NCBI GenBank assembly: GCA_902627805.1
Contig: CACOKN010000002.1
Location: 140,810-204,809 of the forward strand
DNA length: 64,000 bases
Direction of reading: 5' to 3'
Origin: an uncultured Pelagibacteraceae bacterium
GTDB taxonomy: Bacteria; Pseudomonadota; Alphaproteobacteria; Pelagibacterales; Pelagibacteraceae
Under the pieces are notes generated by a model that made no database searches, had not been told where the DNA came from, and was given only the letters and a program-made list of their open reading frames with translations. Position 1 is the first letter of the stretch. Every line of letters begins with the position of its first letter. Shown piece after piece: positions 22,417 through 33,481 of this stretch. A program made the translations under genes and the position numbers.

Positions 22417-22874
22417 GTTTTGAAGATAAAATTAGAGAACTTAATATAAAACTTCCTGAAGCAAAAGCACCAGTTGGTAATTATGTTGCAACGAAAATTA
22501 CGGGAAAAATGTTATTCATATCAGGACAAATTTCTATTGATGATAATGGTGAGTTAATTAAAGGAAAAGTTGGTAAAGAGTTGGATATGGAAGCTGGTTA
22601 TAATGCTGCTAAGAGATGTGCATTAAGTATTATTGCCCAAGTTAAAAAAGCCTGCGACAATGATTTATCAAAAATTAAATCATGTGTGAAATTAACAGGA
22701 TTTGTAAACTCAACAGATGACTTTATTGATCAACCTAAAGTAATAAATGGTGCATCTGATTTAATTGCTTCAATTTTTGGAGATGCAGGTATGCATACTA
22801 GAGCTGCTGTAAGCACAAATAGTTTACCATTAGGCGTTTCGGTTGAAGTAGATGCAATATTTGAGTTAAATTAG
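22413..22874 (+). CDS. RidA/YjgF-family protein (YjgF/chorismate mutase-like)
   Basis: LFISGQISIDDNGELIKGKVGKELDMEAGYNAAKRCALSIIAQVK...HTRAAVSTNSLPLGVSVEVDAIFEL. Confidence 0.85.
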   Translation: MSFEDKIRELNIKLPEAKAPVGNYVATKITGKMLFISGQISIDDNGELIKGKVGKELDMEAGYNAAKRCALSIIAQVKKACDNDLSKIKSCVKLTGFVNSTDDFIDQPKVINGASDLIASIFGDAGMHTRAAVSTNSLPLGVSVEVDAIFELN

Positions 22875-22878
22875 ATTT

Positions 22879-24177
22879 TTACTTTCCAACACTAAAATAT
22901 TTGAAACCTTGGTTTTTAATCTTTGATGAAGAATATATATTTCTCATATCAAAAATCATAAACTTTTTACCTTTAACTAAACTTTTAAAATTAATTGATT
23001 TGAAATCATTCCATTCAGTATGAATAATAACAAGATCAGCCCCATGAACAGCATCTTTTATTGAAGTCTTATTAATTACATTTTTAAACTTCACAAATTC
23101 AGTTTTATAACCAGTTGGATCAAAATATTTTACAATTGCTCCTTTTTTTGATAACCATGGTATTATTTTTAAACTTGAAGAATCTCTCATATCATCTGTA
23201 TTAGCTTTAAATGTAACTCCTAAAAAGGTAATTATTTTATTTTTAATTTTTCTATTTAAGATTCTATTGATTCTATTTAATAAAATTTTAGATCTATTTT
23301 CATTTGATTTAATTACTGATTTTATTACTGATAAATTTGTTTTAAATTTATCTGCTGTAGTAATAATCGCTTTTGTATCTTTAGGAAAACAAGATCCACC
23401 ATAAGCAGGTCCTGCTCTAAGAAATCGACTGCCTATTCTTTTATCCAATCCCATGCCTATTGATATATCCTTAACATTAATATTGGTTTTTTCACATAAA
23501 TTAGCTATTTCATTTATAAAAGTAATCTTTGTTGCTAAAAAAGCATTAGAGGCATACTTAATCAATTCGGCGGCTCTTCTAGAAGTTTGTAAATAAGAAG
23601 CGCCCTTAGAAATAAGTGGGCTATAAAGATTTTTCAAAATTTTACCTGCTTTTTTATCATTAGTTCCTATAACCACACGATCAGGATAAACAAAATCTCT
23701 TATTGCCTCTCCTTCTCTTAAAAATTCAGGATTTGAAACAACAGAAAATTTCTTTTTACTATTTTTTTTTGATAATATTTTTTCAATTTCATCTCCTGTC
23801 GTCACGGGAACTGTTGATTTTGTTATGATAATTTTAAATTTATTAATTGAGGAACTTATTTCTTTAGAAACTTTGTAAATTTGACTCAAATCTGCTGAAC
23901 TACTGCCTTTTTTAGTTGGTGTACCAACGCAAATAAAAATGATGTCTGAGTCTTTAATCGATTTTTTTAAATCTGTAGAAAAATTTAATTTTTTATTCTT
24001 AAAATTCTTTATTACTAATTCAGATAAACCAGGTTCATAAATTGGAATCTTTCCTTTTTTTAGTAAATTTATTTTATCAACATTATTATCTACACAAATT
24101 ACATCATTTCCTAAATCAGCAAAACACGCTCCGCTTACTAAACCTACATAACCAGTTCCAATCATACACAATTTCAT
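22879..24177 (-). CDS. UDP-glucose 6-dehydrogenase
   Basis: MKLCMIGTGYVGLVSGACFADLGNDVICVDNN...NPEFLREGEAIRDF...GPAYGGSCFPKDTKA. Confidence 0.94.
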   Translation of the reverse strand: MKLCMIGTGYVGLVSGACFADLGNDVICVDNNVDKINLLKKGKIPIYEPGLSELVIKNFKNKKLNFSTDLKKSIKDSDIIFICVGTPTKKGSSSADLSQIYKVSKEISSSINKFKIIITKSTVPVTTGDEIEKILSKKNSKKKFSVVSNPEFLREGEAIRDFVYPDRVVIGTNDKKAGKILKNLYSPLISKGASYLQTSRRAAELIKYASNAFLATKITFINEIANLCEKTNINVKDISIGMGLDKRIGSRFLRAGPAYGGSCFPKDTKAIITTADKFKTNLSVIKSVIKSNENRSKILLNRINRILNRKIKNKIITFLGVTFKANTDDMRDSSSLKIIPWLSKKGAIVKYFDPTGYKTEFVKFKNVINKTSIKDAVHGADLVIIHTEWNDFKSINFKSLVKGKKFMIFDMRNIYSSSKIKNQGFKYFSVGK

Positions 24178-24989
24178 GATTTAGCTATTTCTAAAGTTGA
24201 TTTGATGTAACCACTCATGCTTCCACAATCAAGATATTTTCCAGAAAAATTATGAGCAATGAATTTTTTATCATTTTGAATTAATGTTTGGATAGCATCT
24301 GTAATATGTATTTCTCCTCCTTTACCTGGTTTTTGTGTAAGTAATTTTGAAAAAATTTCTCTGGGTAAAATATATCTTCCAATCACTGCTTTATTAGATG
24401 GTGCTTTTTTTATAGAAGGTTTTTCAATAACATCTGAGATCAAATAATTATTCTTATTTATTTTAGTTTTTAACTTATAAATTCCCCATCTCGAAACGTT
24501 ATTTTTTCTAACATTCATACTAGCCATAACAGACGCATTGTATTTTTTATGGATCTTTATCATTGATTTAGAACAATTTTTTTTAATAATAAGATCATCT
24601 GGTAACAACATTAAAAAAAAATTATCTTTTATGAATTTTTTGGTTTTTAAAACGGCATCACCAGTACCAAGAGGTTTGTTTTGATAAACAAATTTTATCA
24701 TTTTTTTATATCTTAAAATTTTTTTATATTCATTCTTAATTCTTTTATCTTTCTTTTTTTTAATAATCTTTTTATAAAAATTATCATTATAAAAATAAGT
24801 TTTTATCATTTTCTTCTTATTTGAAATTATAAAAATAACCTCTTTAATACCTGCATCAATGCATTCATCTAGAATGTATTCAATTCCTGGTTTACCATTA
24901 ATAGGTAAAAGTTCTTTTGGAAATACACTGGTTAATGGAAGTAAACGTGTACCCAAACCAGCTAAAGGAATAATTGCTTGTTTAATCAT
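24174..24989 (-). CDS. galU: UTP--glucose-1-phosphate uridylyltransferase
   Basis: MIKQAIIPLAGLGTRLLPLTSVFPKELLPINGKPGIEYILDECIDAGI...GKGGEIHITDAIQTL. Confidence 0.92.
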   Translation of the reverse strand: MIKQAIIPLAGLGTRLLPLTSVFPKELLPINGKPGIEYILDECIDAGIKEVIFIISNKKKMIKTYFYNDNFYKKIIKKKKDKRIKNEYKKILRYKKMIKFVYQNKPLGTGDAVLKTKKFIKDNFFLMLLPDDLIIKKNCSKSMIKIHKKYNASVMASMNVRKNNVSRWGIYKLKTKINKNNYLISDVIEKPSIKKAPSNKAVIGRYILPREIFSKLLTQKPGKGGEIHITDAIQTLIQNDKKFIAHNFSGKYLDCGSMSGYIKSTLEIAKS

Positions 24990-25023
24990 TCAAATGTTTT
25001 ACTTATTAAAAAGTTTTATACAA

Positions 25024-25833
25024 ATGAAAATTTTATTAAATAATAATGATTTAAATGAGGCATTAGAAAATGTGTCTAATTTAGGTTTTGTTCCTACCAT
25101 GGGAAGTCTTCACAAAGGCCATATATCGTTAATTAAACAATCCAAAAAAAAATGTAATAAAACTATTGTAAGTATATTTGTAAATCCAAAACAATTTAAT
25201 AATAAAAATGATTTTAAGAAATATCCAAGAAATAGAAAGAAGGACTTATCAATTTTAAAAAGACTTAAAGTTAATTATGTATATTTACCAAGTGCTAAGG
25301 AAATTTATAGAGTAAAGAGATCCTCTAAGATTATAATTTCAAAAAAAGACAGAATATTATGTGCTAAGTACAGAAAAGGACATTTCGAGGGTGTAATTGA
25401 TGTAATGGAACGCCTAATTGATAACATCAAACCTCAAAAAATTTTTATGGGAGAGAAAGATTTTCAACAATTATATCTTTTAAAAAAATATTTGAGAAAA
25501 CACTCTTCAAAAATAATAGAATGTGGAACAATTAGAGAAAGAAACAAATTAGCATTATCTTCCAGAAATTCATTATTACAAAAACATGAAAAAAATTTAG
25601 CTGCGAAATTAATTACCAATATGATGAAACTTAAAAGAAAAATAAATATGCGATCAAATATTAAAAAAGTACTTAATAAGACTAGAAATGAAATAAATAA
25701 ATTACAAAATATTAAAATTGAATATCTCGAATTAAGAAATATTAAAAATCTTGAAATTTCAAATAAATTAAAAAATTCAAAAATTTTCGTATCTTTTTAT
25801 GTCAATAATGTAAGGTTGATTGATAATTTTTAA
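25024..25833 (+). CDS. panC: Pantoate--beta-alanine ligase
   Basis: From ATG 25024: MKILLNNND...LGFVPTMGSLHKGHISLIKQSKKKCNKTIVSIFVNPKQFN...MGEKDFQQLYLLK. The ORF-track N-terminus (24859-25023) is antisense read-through of galU. Confidence 0.92.
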   Translation: MKILLNNNDLNEALENVSNLGFVPTMGSLHKGHISLIKQSKKKCNKTIVSIFVNPKQFNNKNDFKKYPRNRKKDLSILKRLKVNYVYLPSAKEIYRVKRSSKIIISKKDRILCAKYRKGHFEGVIDVMERLIDNIKPQKIFMGEKDFQQLYLLKKYLRKHSSKIIECGTIRERNKLALSSRNSLLQKHEKNLAAKLITNMMKLKRKINMRSNIKKVLNKTRNEINKLQNIKIEYLELRNIKNLEISNKLKNSKIFVSFYVNNVRLIDNF

Positions 25834-25837
25834 AATT

Positions 25838-27211
25838 CTATAAAAAATAAGCCCCAACACCTAAAAAAGAAACAAAACCTATTACATCAGTGATAGTTGT
25901 TACAAAAACACTAGAAGCGATTGCAGGATCGATTTTCATTTTTTTCAATGTGACAGGAACAAGTATTCCAAACAAACCTGCAACTACCATTGTCAAAATC
26001 ATTGAGATCGATATTATTAATGATAATTGGTAATCTTGAAACCAAACTTGAACGATAAAAGAACTTATAACAGCAAAAATTATTCCATTTAGAATACCAA
26101 TATTGAATTCCTTAATAATGTTTTGATTAAAATTATTTCTTGTTAAATCATTTGTTGCTAAAGTTCTAACAGTGACTGCTAAAGTTTGCATACCTGCATT
26201 ACCACCCATCGATGCAACTATTGGCATTAAAAATGCCAAGACAACCATTTGTTCAATTGTTGCACCAAATAAACTAATACAATAAGTAGCCAGAAATGCT
26301 GTGAATAAGTTTAGTAGTAACCAGTTAAATCGTCTTTTAGTTTTTGTGATAACACCATCTGTAATTTCTTCGTCACCAACACCAGCTAATCTTAAAGCAT
26401 CTTCCTCAGCTTCTTCTTTTAAAACTGTTAATACATCATCGGAAGTTATCATTCCTACAAGTTTATTATTTTTATCTACAACACAAGCTGAGTTTAAACC
26501 ATAATTTTCAAATGAGTTACCAACTTCTTCTCTATCCATATCCACTGGAACTAAAAAAATTGAGTCATCCATAATTGAAGACATTTTTGTTTCTCTGGGT
26601 GTTGTTAATACTTTTGAGGATGGCACAGCACCAATAGGTTTAAAATTTTCATCAACAATGTAAATTTCTAAAAACTCTTCTGGTAAGTCTTTATTCTCTC
26701 TTAAATAATCAATAGTTTGTCCTACCGACCAGTTACTTGGGATTGCTGTAAACTCTCTTTGCATTATCCTAGCAGCACTATCCTCTGGATAACTAAGTCC
26801 TTCTAATAAAGCAAATCGATCTTTTGGAGGTAATAAACTTAATATGGCATTTTTATTTTTTTCCTCAACATTTTCTAAAATTGCTATCGCGTCATCAGAT
26901 TCTAAATTTTTTAAAATCCTGACGATTGCATTTGATGAAAGATATTTAATTATTTCTGATTGAACAGACTCGTTTAGTTCAACAAATACCTCCGGATCAA
27001 TTTTAAAATTATTTAATTTTATTAAACTTTCTCTGTCATTTTGACTTAAATGCTCAATAATATCAGCAGCATCAGCAGGATGCATTTCCTCAAAAGATCT
27101 AGTTATAAAAGATGCATCATTCGAGGTAATTTTGTCTGTTACAACTTTTATATATTCCTTATTAAATTCAAAATTAACTTTTTTATCTTTAATTTTTTTT
27201 ATTAAAGTCAT
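25838..27211 (-). CDS. mgtE: Magnesium transporter MgtE
   Basis: MgtE N domain (RSFEEMHPADAADIIEHL), CBS pair, membrane domain MPIVASMGGNAGMQTLAVTVR. Confidence 0.95.
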   Translation of the reverse strand: MTLIKKIKDKKVNFEFNKEYIKVVTDKITSNDASFITRSFEEMHPADAADIIEHLSQNDRESLIKLNNFKIDPEVFVELNESVQSEIIKYLSSNAIVRILKNLESDDAIAILENVEEKNKNAILSLLPPKDRFALLEGLSYPEDSAARIMQREFTAIPSNWSVGQTIDYLRENKDLPEEFLEIYIVDENFKPIGAVPSSKVLTTPRETKMSSIMDDSIFLVPVDMDREEVGNSFENYGLNSACVVDKNNKLVGMITSDDVLTVLKEEAEEDALRLAGVGDEEITDGVITKTKRRFNWLLLNLFTAFLATYCISLFGATIEQMVVLAFLMPIVASMGGNAGMQTLAVTVRTLATNDLTRNNFNQNIIKEFNIGILNGIIFAVISSFIVQVWFQDYQLSLIISISMILTMVVAGLFGILVPVTLKKMKIDPAIASSVFVTTITDVIGFVSFLGVGAYFL

Positions 27212-27271
27212 AAATACACCTATTATTTAGACGGATCTTTTAATACAAAATGAAAAGAATACAATTTTTAA

Positions 27272-27901
27272 ATGCCTATAGAAATTAAAAAGTCACAAAA
27301 TCCAATAAAATATGAAGACGCGATATCATTTATGGAAGATCGACTTAAAGATATCGATCTAAAAAAAGTAGATGATTTGATTTGGGTTTTAGAACATGAT
27401 CATATCTATACATCGGGAACAAGCTATAACGAAAATGAGATAATAGATAAATCTATAGATATTATAAAAACTAATAGAGGTGGTAAAATAACTTATCATG
27501 GACCAGGACAACTCATTTGTTATTTTGTAATTGATTTAAAAAAAGGTAAAAAAGATATTAGAAAATTCATATCTGTAATTGAAAAATCGATTATTGAAAC
27601 CCTGAAACTCTATGACATTGAAACATTTGCTGATAAAGAAAATATTGGCATTTGGTACAATGATAATTCAACTATAAAAAAAATTGCTGCTATTGGGGTC
27701 AGGGTGAGTAAATGGATAGCCTATCATGGTTTTTCTATCAATATTAATAACGATTTAAAAAAATATGATGCAATTATCCCTTGTGGGATTAAAGATAAAG
27801 GTATCACTAATCTCAAACAAATTAAAAATCAAAATTATAACGATTTAGAAAATAAGCTAATAAAAATATTTAAAACTAATTTGAAAAATTTAATCTTTTA
27901 G
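27272..27901 (+). CDS. lipB: Octanoyl-ACP:protein N-octanoyltransferase
   Basis: [34 protein letters not shown]...[26 protein letters not shown]. Confidence 0.94.
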   Translation: MPIEIKKSQNPIKYEDAISFMEDRLKDIDLKKVDDLIWVLEHDHIYTSGTSYNENEIIDKSIDIIKTNRGGKITYHGPGQLICYFVIDLKKGKKDIRKFISVIEKSIIETLKLYDIETFADKENIGIWYNDNSTIKKIAAIGVRVSKWIAYHGFSININNDLKKYDAIIPCGIKDKGITNLKQIKNQNYNDLENKLIKIFKTNLKNLIF

Positions 27902-28787
27902 TCTTTAACAATTTATTAAAATAATCTGGTAATAAAGCTTTGTAAGTATATTTTTTTTTATTAATCATAAATCTTATTTGATAGGAATGAAGCATCAAAT
28001 CTTTATTTATACCTTTCGAAGAAATAGATGAATTATATTTTTTATCACCAAAAATTGAATGTCCAATGTTAAATAATTGTTTTCGCAATTGATGTTTTCT
28101 TCCTGTGATTGGTTTCATTTCTACTAAACTAGCATTGGTATTTTTATCTATCACTTTAAAAATCGTTTTAGCTTTTTCTATAATCTTTTTTCCATTATCG
28201 TACCTTATCAAATTATCATTCCATTCACCTGAGTCTTTTTCAATTTCTCCATTACATATTGCCAAATAAGTTTTGTGTACTTTTCTTAATCTAAATAGAG
28301 AGGTCAATAGTTGAGCTGTTTGTCTATTTTTCGCAATAATAAAAACACCTGAGGTATCTTTGTCTAATCTATGAACAGAGAATGGTTTTGTCCCTTGAAA
28401 TATTTCACTTTTTGCAAATATATCTATTAGATTTTTTTTGGACTTAGTTCCACCTTGAACAGATATTCCTGCACTTTTATTTAGAACTATAAAATCTTCA
28501 TTGTTATCTATGATCAAATTTTCGTTAGATTTTATTACCTCCATGGATGGATTGAATTGTTTTTTTTCGTGTTTAATTTTTTCTTTAAAATCAAAATTGA
28601 AGAGTTCTATTTTATCATTTGTTTTAATCTTAAAAGAGCTTTTTATTTTTTTTTTGTTGATTTTAACTTTTCCCAACCTTAAACTTTTTTCAATAAGACC
28701 TTGCGGCACCTTTCCTAATTTATTTCTTAACCATCTATCAATACGCATGTTGTTACACGTTGACTCAACGATAAAACTTCTAATCAT
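27876..28787 (-). CDS. rluC: RluA/RluC-family 23S rRNA pseudouridine synthase
   Basis: S4-like N-terminus; [65 protein letters not shown]. Confidence 0.88.
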   Translation of the reverse strand: MIRSFIVESTCNNMRIDRWLRNKLGKVPQGLIEKSLRLGKVKINKKKIKSSFKIKTNDKIELFNFDFKEKIKHEKKQFNPSMEVIKSNENLIIDNNEDFIVLNKSAGISVQGGTKSKKNLIDIFAKSEIFQGTKPFSVHRLDKDTSGVFIIAKNRQTAQLLTSLFRLRKVHKTYLAICNGEIEKDSGEWNDNLIRYDNGKKIIEKAKTIFKVIDKNTNASLVEMKPITGRKHQLRKQLFNIGHSIFGDKKYNSSISSKGINKDLMLHSYQIRFMINKKKYTYKALLPDYFNKLLKTKRLNFSN

Positions 28788-28806
28788 GAATATTTAAGGC
28801 TTTTAT

Positions 28807-29250
28807 TTATGCTGTAGCAGCTTTCTTATCTTCTTTTTTTTCAACTTCTTTTGCTGGATCTTTCTTTTTTTTATCAACTTTTTTGGCTTGAATATCTCTA
28901 TCAACAAATTCAATTATAGCCATAGGCGCATTATCTCCGTATCTAAAACCTGCTTTAATAATTCTTGTATAACCACCAGCTCTATTTTCGTATCTTTTAG
29001 ATAAAGTTTTTTTTACTTTATTGGCTGACTTAATATCCTGCAGTTGAGAAATCAAAATTTTAGTATTATGCAAACTATCTTTTTTGCCTAATGTGATTAT
29101 TTTATCAGCCTGTGGCTTTAAAAATTTTGCTTTTGGTAAAGTTGTTTTAATTTGTTCATACTTTATTAATGAATTAAGCATGTTTTTAAGCAGCGCTTTT
29201 CGGTGTTCAGAAGTTCTGTTTAACTTCTTATTTGCCATTCCATGTCTCAT
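28807..29250 (-). CDS. rplQ: 50S ribosomal protein L17
   Basis: [42 protein letters not shown]. Confidence 0.97.
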   Translation of the reverse strand: MRHGMANKKLNRTSEHRKALLKNMLNSLIKYEQIKTTLPKAKFLKPQADKIITLGKKDSLHNTKILISQLQDIKSANKVKKTLSKRYENRAGGYTRIIKAGFRYGDNAPMAIIEFVDRDIQAKKVDKKKKDPAKEVEKKEDKKAATA

Positions 29251-30278
29251 TAGATGCTTTCCTCTAATTTTTTAGACATTTCTGCAATATTATCTGGTGG
29301 CCAATTTGGAATTTCCATACCTAAATAGAGAGACATACCAGTTAAGACTTCTTTTATTTCATTCAATGATTTTCTTCCAAAATTTGGTGTTCTTAACATT
29401 TCACCCTCAGATTTTTGAACTAAATCACCAATATAAATTATATTATCATTTTTAAGACAATTCATTGATCTCACAGATAGTTCAAGCTCGTCTACTTTTC
29501 TTAATAAATTTTTATTAAATTCAGGCTCTGTTGAAACTTCTTTAACTGGAGCTTCTACAGGTTCATCAAAATTAATAAACATTTTTAATTGATCTTGAAA
29601 AATTCTTGCAGAATAAGCAACTGCATCTTCAGCAGAAATTGATCCGTTTGTCTCAACTTCCATCGTTAATTTATCGTAATCTAAAGCTTTACCTTCTCTT
29701 GCAGTACTTACTGAATAGGAAACTTTTTTAACTGGACTATATAATGAATCTATTGCAATTAAACCTAAAGGTGGTTCTTCAGGTTTATTTAAATCAGCTG
29801 GAACATAACCTTTTCCAGTATTAACATTCATTTCCATATGGAAGTGAGTATTTTCATCCAAATTACAAATAACTAAGTCAGGATTCAAAATTTCAACATC
29901 AGGAACTGATGTGATGTCAGATGCTTTTATTTCACCAGGTCCTTTAGCATCTAATACTAGCTTTTTGGTTCCCTCAGCAGCGCATTTTAATGCTAGAGAT
30001 TTAACATTTAATACAATATCAGTAACATCTTCTCTTACACCTTTGATAGATGTAAATTCATGAAGCACACCATCAATTTGAATTGAGGTCACGGCTGCTC
30101 CTCTGATTGAGGATAGTAAAATTCTTCTAAGTGAATTACCAAGTGTTAAACCATAACCCTTTTCTAATGGTTCAGCGATAATTGTAGCGTGAGTTAGATC
30201 ATCACTTATTTTTACGTCAAGTTTTGCAGGTTTGATTAATGATTTCCAATTTTTTACATTTACATTTTCTACGTCCAT
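29250..30278 (-). CDS. rpoA: RNA polymerase alpha subunit
   Basis: [40 protein letters not shown]; alpha-CTD at end. Confidence 0.98.
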   Translation of the reverse strand: MDVENVNVKNWKSLIKPAKLDVKISDDLTHATIIAEPLEKGYGLTLGNSLRRILLSSIRGAAVTSIQIDGVLHEFTSIKGVREDVTDIVLNVKSLALKCAAEGTKKLVLDAKGPGEIKASDITSVPDVEILNPDLVICNLDENTHFHMEMNVNTGKGYVPADLNKPEEPPLGLIAIDSLYSPVKKVSYSVSTAREGKALDYDKLTMEVETNGSISAEDAVAYSARIFQDQLKMFINFDEPVEAPVKEVSTEPEFNKNLLRKVDELELSVRSMNCLKNDNIIYIGDLVQKSEGEMLRTPNFGRKSLNEIKEVLTGMSLYLGMEIPNWPPDNIAEMSKKLEESI

Positions 30279-30727
30279 TAAACTCTCCTTTTTTTGGGTG
30301 GTCTGGTACCATTATGTGGCATCGGGGTTGTATCTTTAATTGATAAAATTTTAAATCCTCTTGCCTGTAACGCTCTTAGTGCTGTTTCTCTGCCTGAACC
30401 AGGTCCCTTAACTTCCACAGATAAAGTTTTCATACCAAATTCTAAAGCTTTAGATGCTGCTGCATCTGCAGCAATTTGTGCTGCGTAAGGTGTTGATTTT
30501 CTAGAACCCTTAAAACCTTTTTGCCCAGCTGATGCCCAAGAAATTACATTTCCATTAGTATCAGCTATTGAAATAATTGTATTGTTAAAGGTTGATTGAA
30601 CATATGCAATTCCATTTAAGATATTTTTTTTAGTTTTCTTTTTTTTTGAATAAGAACTTTTAATCGTTTTTTTTGGCGACTTTTCTTGACTCAATTCTTT
30701 GTTATCTTTTTTTTCTGATTTTGCCAT
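30278..30727 (-). CDS. rpsK: 30S ribosomal protein S11
   Basis: [60 protein letters not shown]. Confidence 0.98.
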   Translation of the reverse strand: MAKSEKKDNKELSQEKSPKKTIKSSYSKKKKTKKNILNGIAYVQSTFNNTIISIADTNGNVISWASAGQKGFKGSRKSTPYAAQIAADAAASKALEFGMKTLSVEVKGPGSGRETALRALQARGFKILSIKDTTPMPHNGTRPPKKRRV

Positions 30728-30728
30728 A

Positions 30729-31112
30729 TTATTTTTTAAGTGGAGTTAATTTTTTTCCAGCTATTGCAATAGCTTTACCCTTTCGCGTTCTGGCATTACA
30801 TCTAGTTCTCTGACCTCTTACAGGTAATTTCTTTCTATGTCTCGAGCCTCTATAGCAAGCTAAATCTATTAATCTTTTTATGCTTAGTGAATAATCTCTT
30901 CTAAGATCTCCTTCAACTTTAAAATTTTGATCAATGTATTCCCTTATTTTCAAAATTTCATCATCAGTAAGTTGATTCACTCTTTTTTCTTTAGGTATAG
31001 CTAATGATGTGCAAATTTGTTTTGAAAATTTATCACCAATCCCATAAATGTAAGTTAGCCCTACTTGAACTAATTTATTTTGTGGGATATTTATTCCTGC
31101 AATACGAGCCAT
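30729..31112 (-). CDS. rpsM: 30S ribosomal protein S13
   Basis: [26 protein letters not shown]...[22 protein letters not shown]. Confidence 0.98.
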   Translation of the reverse strand: MARIAGINIPQNKLVQVGLTYIYGIGDKFSKQICTSLAIPKEKRVNQLTDDEILKIREYIDQNFKVEGDLRRDYSLSIKRLIDLACYRGSRHRKKLPVRGQRTRCNARTRKGKAIAIAGKKLTPLKK

Positions 31113-31136
31113 AAATTTTGAGATAAATTTTAGCCT

Positions 31137-31164
31137 TTTATATAAGAAGTTCTTTCAAAGTCAA
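31137..31164 (-). promoter_or_regulatory. Candidate sigma70 promoter for rpsM-rpsK-rpoA-rplQ
   Basis: Minus strand TTGACT-N16-TATAAA in the 56-bp adk-rpsM gap. Confidence 0.5.
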
Positions 31165-31168
31165 CGTC

Positions 31169-31732
31169 TTAAACATTAAGAAAAGCATCTATTTTAGCGG
31201 TTATTTCTTCGATTTTAAGCGCACCATCTATTTCATAAAAGTTTGAATTTTTGGAATAGAAATCTAAAACGGGGCGTGTCATATCCATATAGGTGTCATA
31301 TCTTTTTAGAATAATACTTGAGTCATCATCAGATCTTTTTTCTAAGGTTTTTCTTTTTTCAACTCTTTTAATTATTACCTCTTTTTCAACATTAAGAAAA
31401 AAAATATAATCAATCTTTTGATTTGAACTTTCTAAAATATTTTCTAAATTCTTAGCTTGTTCCAATGATCTAGGATATCCATCAAAAATAAGTTTATTAT
31501 TAAATTTTCCATCAAAAATAACTTTTTTAATCAATTCATTAACAATTTCATCACTTACAAATCTACCATCATTCATATCATTGATTATTCTTTTTCCTAT
31601 TTCAGAATTTTTTTTTATTTCATCTCTTAACATATCACCTGTTGAAACTTGAAAACCATTAATTTTTTTTACTAAATATTTTGCTTGGGTTCCTTTTCCA
31701 GCACCAGGAGGTCCAAATAGGATTATATTCAC
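31169..31732 (-). CDS. adk: Adenylate kinase
   Basis: MNIILFGPPGAGKGTQAKYLV...STGDMLRDEI...FDGYPRSLEQA. Confidence 0.97.
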   Translation of the reverse strand: MNIILFGPPGAGKGTQAKYLVKKINGFQVSTGDMLRDEIKKNSEIGKRIINDMNDGRFVSDEIVNELIKKVIFDGKFNNKLIFDGYPRSLEQAKNLENILESSNQKIDYIFFLNVEKEVIIKRVEKRKTLEKRSDDDSSIILKRYDTYMDMTRPVLDFYSKNSNFYEIDGALKIEEITAKIDAFLNV

Positions 31733-31735
31733 GAA

Positions 31736-33016
31736 TTATCTTCCGAATTTTGTTTTTTTAATCAACTGTTCGTATTGGGAGCTCATTAATCTTGTTTGTA
31801 TTTGTGTAACGGTATCTATTGCAACAACAACTACAATTAAAATAGATGTACCCCCCAGGTAGAAAGGAATTGGATAATTAGCAATTAAAAACTCAGGCAT
31901 TAAACAAACTAAAGTTAAATATAAAGCACCTATTGTTGTCAACTTTGTTAAAATATTATCAATATAAATTGCCGTACTTTCTCCAGGTCTTATCCCAGGC
32001 ACAAAACCACCGTATTTTCTCAAATTGTCTGCTGTTTCTGTTGGATTAAAAGTTATCGATGTATAAAAAAAAGTAAAAAATATTATTCCTGATGCATAAA
32101 GCAACATATATAAAGGTTGCCCTTGAGTAAAATATGAACTTATATTTAAAAAAGTTTCATTGTCAGAAAAATTGAAATTTGAAAAAGTTACTGGTAATAA
32201 TAGTAATGCTGAAGCAAAAATCGCAGGAATTACTCCAGCTTGATTAATCTTGAGTGGTAAATGAGATGACTCTCCTCCATACATTTTATTACCAACTTGT
32301 CTTTTAGGATAATTTATTAGTATTTTTCTCAAAGCTCTTTCCATAAAAACAATAAATAAAATTGTTAAGATTAATAAAACAAATAAAGCTAAGATCATCA
32401 ATGTAGATACTGCTCCTGTTCTACCAAGTTCGAAAGTGGTAACTAAAGCTCTTGGAATTTCCGCAACAATACCAGCGAAAATAATAAGTGATATACCATT
32501 ACCAATTCCTCTTTGAGTAATTTGTTCTCCTAACCACATTAAAAAAATAGTCCCAGAAACAATAGTGGTAACAGTTGAAATCTTAAAAAAAACACCAGGA
32601 TTAATTACTAATCCAGCTGAGGACTCTAGTCCTACTGCTAATCCATAACCTTGAACTGTTGCAAGTAAAACAGTTCCATAACGAGTTATCTGAGTAATTT
32701 TTGCTCTACCAGTTTCACCTTGTGATTTTAAATTTTTAAAATAATCAGAAACACCAGTTAATAGTTGAACAATAATTGATGAAGAAATATATGGCATGAT
32801 TCCTAATGCAAAAATAGCCATTCTACTCACTGCGCCACCAGCAAAAACATTAAACATTCCTAATAAACCCTTTTGATTTCCTTCCATCATAATTTTGAGT
32901 TGTTCAGGATCTATCCCAGGTAAAGGGACAAATGTACCGAATCTATAGACCACTAAAATAGCAAGGGTAAATATTATTCTATTTCTTAAATCAGTATTTG
33001 ATGATGATGCGCTCAT
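31736..33016 (-). CDS. secY: Protein translocase subunit SecY
   Basis: VYRFGTFVPLPGIDPEQL...MGIMPYISSSIIVQLLTG-like motif; NLRKYGGFVPGIRPGEST. Confidence 0.97.
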   Translation of the reverse strand: MSASSSNTDLRNRIIFTLAILVVYRFGTFVPLPGIDPEQLKIMMEGNQKGLLGMFNVFAGGAVSRMAIFALGIMPYISSSIIVQLLTGVSDYFKNLKSQGETGRAKITQITRYGTVLLATVQGYGLAVGLESSAGLVINPGVFFKISTVTTIVSGTIFLMWLGEQITQRGIGNGISLIIFAGIVAEIPRALVTTFELGRTGAVSTLMILALFVLLILTILFIVFMERALRKILINYPKRQVGNKMYGGESSHLPLKINQAGVIPAIFASALLLLPVTFSNFNFSDNETFLNISSYFTQGQPLYMLLYASGIIFFTFFYTSITFNPTETADNLRKYGGFVPGIRPGESTAIYIDNILTKLTTIGALYLTLVCLMPEFLIANYPIPFYLGGTSILIVVVVAIDTVTQIQTRLMSSQYEQLIKKTKFGR

Positions 33017-33025
33017 TAAATTAAA

Positions 33026-33481
33026 CTATTTTTTTAATTGTATTGAACCACCAATTTTTTCAAGTTTTTCAACAGCAGACTTTGATGCAAGATCTGCCTC
33101 AATATTAATTTTATCTTTAATGGCTCCAGAACCTAAAATTTTTAATTTTATTGAATTTTGATCTATTAATTTTAGTTTTTTTAGTAAATTTGAATTTAGC
33201 GTGTCTGTAGTTTTAATATTTTTTTTATCAATATAAGATTGGATTTTATCTAGATTTAATATTGCAATTGTTTTTTTATTAACAGGGTTGAATCCTCTCT
33301 TTGGAAGTCTTCTGTATAGTGGCATTTGTCCACCCTCAAAACTTTTAATCGCCACACCAGATCTGGATTTTTGACCTTTTACACCTCTTCCAGATGTTTT
33401 GCCCTTTCCAGAACCTATACCTCTACCAACTCTAAGTTTAGTTTTATTAATCTTATTTCTATTATTTAATTTAATCATCAT
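33026..33481 (-). CDS. rplO: 50S ribosomal protein L15
   Basis: [47 protein letters not shown]. Confidence 0.97.
   Translation of the reverse strand: MMIKLNNRNKINKTKLRVGRGIGSGKGKTSGRGVKGQKSRSGVAIKSFEGGQMPLYRRLPKRGFNPVNKKTIAILNLDKIQSYIDKKNIKTTDTLNSNLLKKLKLIDQNSIKLKILGSGAIKDKINIEADLASKSAVEKLEKIGGSIQLKK

Noticed and set aside
24859-25023. N-terminal extension of panC in the ORF track
   Set aside because: Antisense to the 5' end of galU; conserved PanC sequence starts at ATG 25024.
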